Virus record (IMG/VR): IMGVR_UViG_3300031873_000039
Coordinates: 1-25,428 of that record
Source of the DNA: a virus
Direction: 5' to 3' (one strand)
DNA: 25,428 nt
The notes beneath the pieces are model-generated. The model saw nothing but the letters and a program-made list of their open reading frames with translations, ran no database searches and was not told the DNA's origin. Of the stretch, positions 24,167 through 25,428 are shown piece by piece. The first letter of the stretch is position 1, and every line of letters begins with the position of its first letter. A program made the translations under genes and the position numbers.

Positions 24167-24192
24167 TAAGGCGAAAATGTTCAATTTTTCCC

Positions 24193-24221
24193 TTGACAAG
24201 CCTCGCACCATCTGATAGTTT
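24193..24221 (+). promoter_or_regulatory. Candidate promoter of the distal operon
   Basis: Perfect TTGACA at 24193-24198. The -10 is weaker: TAGTTT (24216-24221) at 17 bases or GATAGT (24214-24219) at 15. It follows the last lysis gene and precedes a structured leader and a new gene set. The same preceding context (T-rich, then C, then CTTGACA) recurs at the right end of the window. Confidence 0.45.
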
Positions 24222-24234
24222 GAGTAGATGGTGC
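24205..24234 (+). promoter_or_regulatory. 9-bp dyad over the -10 region, operator candidate
   Basis: GCACCATCT (24205-24213) and AGATGGTGC (24226-24234) are perfect inverted copies separated by 12 bases that contain the candidate -10. A dimeric repressor bound here would block the promoter. The 58-aa HTH protein encoded at 25211 is one possible binder. Alternatively the dyad folds in RNA if transcription starts further upstream. Confidence 0.45.
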
Positions 24235-24301
24235 ACATAAACTCAACGAATACGGCCCGCCAGAACCTACATCCTTCTCCCCCCAGAGAAATATGTGCAC
24301 C
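24230..24301 (+). repeat. Inverted repeat interleaved with the terminator stem
   Basis: GGTGCACATA (24230-24239) pairs with TATGTGCACC (24292-24301), ten bases, no mismatch. Its arms alternate with those of the terminator stem (order A-B-A'-B'), so both can only coexist as a pseudoknot-like fold. The left arm also shares bases with the right arm of the operator dyad. Confidence 0.6.
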
Positions 24302-24330
24302 CAGGTTCTGGCGGGTATTTTTCATTTTTT
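24256..24330 (+). terminator. Intrinsic terminator / attenuator in the leader
   Basis: CCCGCCAGAACCT (24256-24268) and AGGTTCTGGCGGG (24303-24315) form a perfect 13-bp stem with a 34-base loop, followed by TATTTTTCATTTTTT (24316-24330). The ribosome binding site AGGAGA (24331-24336) starts on the next base. It can end late transcripts, and if the promoter at 24193 is active it acts as an attenuator for the genes behind it. Confidence 0.75.
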
Positions 24331-24342
24331 AGGAGAACATCT

Positions 24343-24426
24343 ATGAGGCGGCGTGAAATACACTATACCGATGCCCAAAGACAGCAAATGATGGATTGGC
24401 GACGGCACGAGGTGATGATTCTATGA
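24343..24426 (+). CDS. 27-residue ORF coupled to HNH nuclease
   Basis: ATG 24343 has an AGGAGA site six bases upstream and encodes a basic, glutamine-rich peptide (MRRREIHYTDAQRQQMMDWR and seven more residues). Its stop overlaps the next start as ATGA (24423-24426). It may be a real small protein, a leader peptide that couples translation to the nuclease, or the residual start of a gene interrupted by the nuclease. The sequence does not decide between these. Confidence 0.5.
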   Translation: MRRREIHYTDAQRQQMMDWRRHEVMIL

Positions 24427-24429
24427 TTA
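24423..24429 (+). promoter_or_regulatory. ATGA stop-start junction that sets the HNH start
   Basis: The preceding ORF stops at TGA 24424-24426, and ATG 24423 opens the nuclease frame. An earlier in-frame ATG at 24396 lies inside the small ORF and has no ribosome binding site, so 24423 (or ATG 24429) is preferred. Confidence 0.5.
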
Positions 24430-25199
24430 TGCAGTCCTCTGTCGATATCAAATCGTGTCTTTATTGCGGAAATACCTTTGTTCGGCGGATAGGGGACCGA
24501 AAGCGGTGGTCAGATCGGAAGTATTGTAGCCAAAAATGTTATCGTGCGCCTGAGCGGCTGCATACCAAAAAAGGCATTGTGAAAATTTGCGCCAATTGTG
24601 GCAAGTGTTTTTATGTAGTGCCATACCAAAAAGGGAAAAGACGATTTTGTTCAACCGACTGTTGGACGCAATCGCCCGAGGCGCGCCAAATGGCTTCAAT
24701 CGCAACCAAACGACAACGCGAAAAATATCCTTATACGGGCGAAAAAAATCCAAATTGGAAAGGAGGAGTAACCCCCGCAACAAAACTGCGATTAAACCTA
24801 TATTCGTGGAGAAAATGTGCAGCAGAAATCCGCATATTGCGGGGTAATGCATGTGAACGATGTGGTAATATAAAACATTTGGTTGTTCATCATATTCGCC
24901 CCGCGTCCCATGGCGGTTCCGATAGAGCGGACAATTTAATGGTTGTCTGTAATGTGTGTCATCCAACCGTAGAAAAAGAAAGTAATGATAAACTTCTTCA
25001 AGATGCAATATCTAAATACTGTACCGAAAGATGCACGCACAATAAGGTTGAAGTGCGAAATTGCGACATTTTGGCCTGCTCCTTATGGCCTTACAGGCCC
25101 TATCAGGAACGGGTCAAGAGCGCCACAGAGCGCTCTCCAGAGAGCAATGCTGAAACGAACGGCCTTTTTGCGGCCAGTGGCGGGCAGGTCAACGGCTGA
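24423..25199 (+). CDS. HNH endonuclease with two zinc fingers and C-terminal Cys domain
   Basis: Protein of 258 residues, unrelated in layout to the antisense HNH proteins. Zinc finger 1: C12, C15, C35, C39. Zinc finger 2: C56, C59, C76, C80. Then GEKNPNWKGG (106-115), a DNA-binding signature of HNH homing endonucleases, and the HNH core: C144xxC147, HH 156-157, D170-N171, C176xxCH179-180. Residues about 193-225 carry another module, C200...C204..KVEVRNC214....C219.LWPYR, a pattern usually found as a separate small phage protein, so this looks like a fusion. The coding sequence is AT-richer than the structural genes, suggesting transfer. It would cleave DNA lacking the insert; target unknown. 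Confidence 0.75.
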   Translation: MIMQSSVDIKSCLYCGNTFVRRIGDRKRWSDRKYCSQKCYRAPERLHTKKGIVKICANCGKCFYVVPYQKGKRRFCSTDCWTQSPEARQMASIATKRQREKYPYTGEKNPNWKGGVTPATKLRLNLYSWRKCAAEIRILRGNACERCGNIKHLVVHHIRPASHGGSDRADNLMVVCNVCHPTVEKESNDKLLQDAISKYCTERCTHNKVEVRNCDILACSLWPYRPYQERVKSATERSPESNAETNGLFAASGGQVNG

Positions 25200-25210
25200 A
25201 GGGGCATTTA

Positions 25211-25387
25211 ATGAGTAAATATCTGACCAAAGTAGAAGTTCGTCGATGGCAAAAGTATTGCCAATTGGCCAGCTGTCGCGGGGCGATAAGCGAAATTGCC
25301 CGAAAAGAAGGCGTTACCCGCCAGGCCATACACGACTCGATTGTGAACATACGCCGAAAATTATCAGAAGTATCCCAAAAGGGGTAG
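25211..25387 (+). CDS. Small helix-turn-helix protein
   Basis: Protein of 58 residues starting MSKYLTKVEVRRWQKYCQLA. Residues 28-52 (GAISEIARKEGVTRQAIHDSIVNIRRKL) form a helix-turn-helix of the sigma70 region 4 or LuxR type: a first helix, a turn at EGVTR, and a recognition helix QAIHDSIVNIRRK. AAGGGG stands ahead of the ATG. It probably binds DNA as a small regulator; the dyad at 24205-24234 is a candidate site, which is inference. No other domain is present. Confidence 0.6.
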   Translation: MSKYLTKVEVRRWQKYCQLASCRGAISEIARKEGVTRQAIHDSIVNIRRKLSEVSQKG

Positions 25388-25422
25388 TCCAAAAGATTTC
25401 TCATATTCTTGGGATTTTCTCC

Positions 25423-25428
25423 TTGACA
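25423..25428 (+). promoter_or_regulatory. Possible -35 box cut by the window edge
   Basis: TTGACA ends the window, preceded by TTTTCTCC, close to the TTTTTCCC that precedes TTGACA at 24193. It follows the HTH gene and could begin the promoter of the next operon. The -10 region is not visible. Confidence 0.2.

Noticed and set aside
24256-24330. tRNA or tmRNA-like structure in the leader
   Set aside because: No acceptor/T-arm signature or CCA; the stem with following T-run is better explained as a terminator.
24396-24422. Upstream ATG at 24396 as start of the HNH gene
   Set aside because: It lies within the 27-residue ORF and has no ribosome binding site; the ATGA junction at 24423 is a better start.

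Overview
This window is the late (virion and lysis) region of a tailed phage or prophage, most likely podovirus-like, from an uncultured host. The main evidence is an N4-gp56-type major capsid protein at the left edge, a gp4/collar-like adaptor, a nozzle-like tail protein, fibre proteins with YGGTG and YadA-like repeats, a run of internal-virion-like proteins ending in a 1593-aa protein, and a small lysis cassette with a lipobox protein. Genes are tightly packed on the + strand, with ATGA/TAATG/TGATG overlaps and AGGAG-type ribosome binding sites. Codon third positions are moderately GC-rich. The lipoprotein and the Sec-like leaders fit a host with an outer membrane, but the sequence does not identify the host.

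Layout. (1) 1-2246: capsid and two unrecognised head-associated proteins. (2) 2233-2847: an antisense HNH-nuclease cassette. (3) 2859-5489: an 876-aa repetitive fibre-like protein, followed by a strong intrinsic terminator at 5520-5557. (4) 5572-14743: adaptor, leader-bearing small protein, a short paralogue of the nozzle N-terminus, the nozzle-like protein, small structural proteins and a 935-aa fibre. (5) 14807-22993: GNAT-like protein, S74-chaperone protein, a second antisense HNH cassette, low-complexity and helical internal-virion-like proteins, and the 1593-aa protein. A third HNH copy survives only as a remnant at 17390-17487. (6) 22997-24166: lysis-like cassette with XhlA-like, holin-like and two overlapping spanin-like proteins; no endolysin was recognised. 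(7) 24193-25428: a regulatory leader with a promoter, a dyad on the -10 region, interleaved inverted repeats and a terminator, then a small ORF, a fourth unrelated HNH nuclease and a 58-aa HTH protein.

Two system-level signals stand out. First, five genes among the fibre/structural genes encode a Sec-signal-peptide-like segment (four at the N-terminus, one internal), which is unusual for proteins assembled in the cytoplasm. Second, a family of antisense HNH cassettes shares one architecture: own minus-strand promoter, a two-part stem-loop leader whose sequence differs but whose pairing is kept, a ribosome binding site, a repeat-rich linker nuclease, and a common end next to the stop codon of a structural gene. 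No stretch above 300 bases lacks a gene; the longest gap is the 176-base regulatory leader at 24167-24342.
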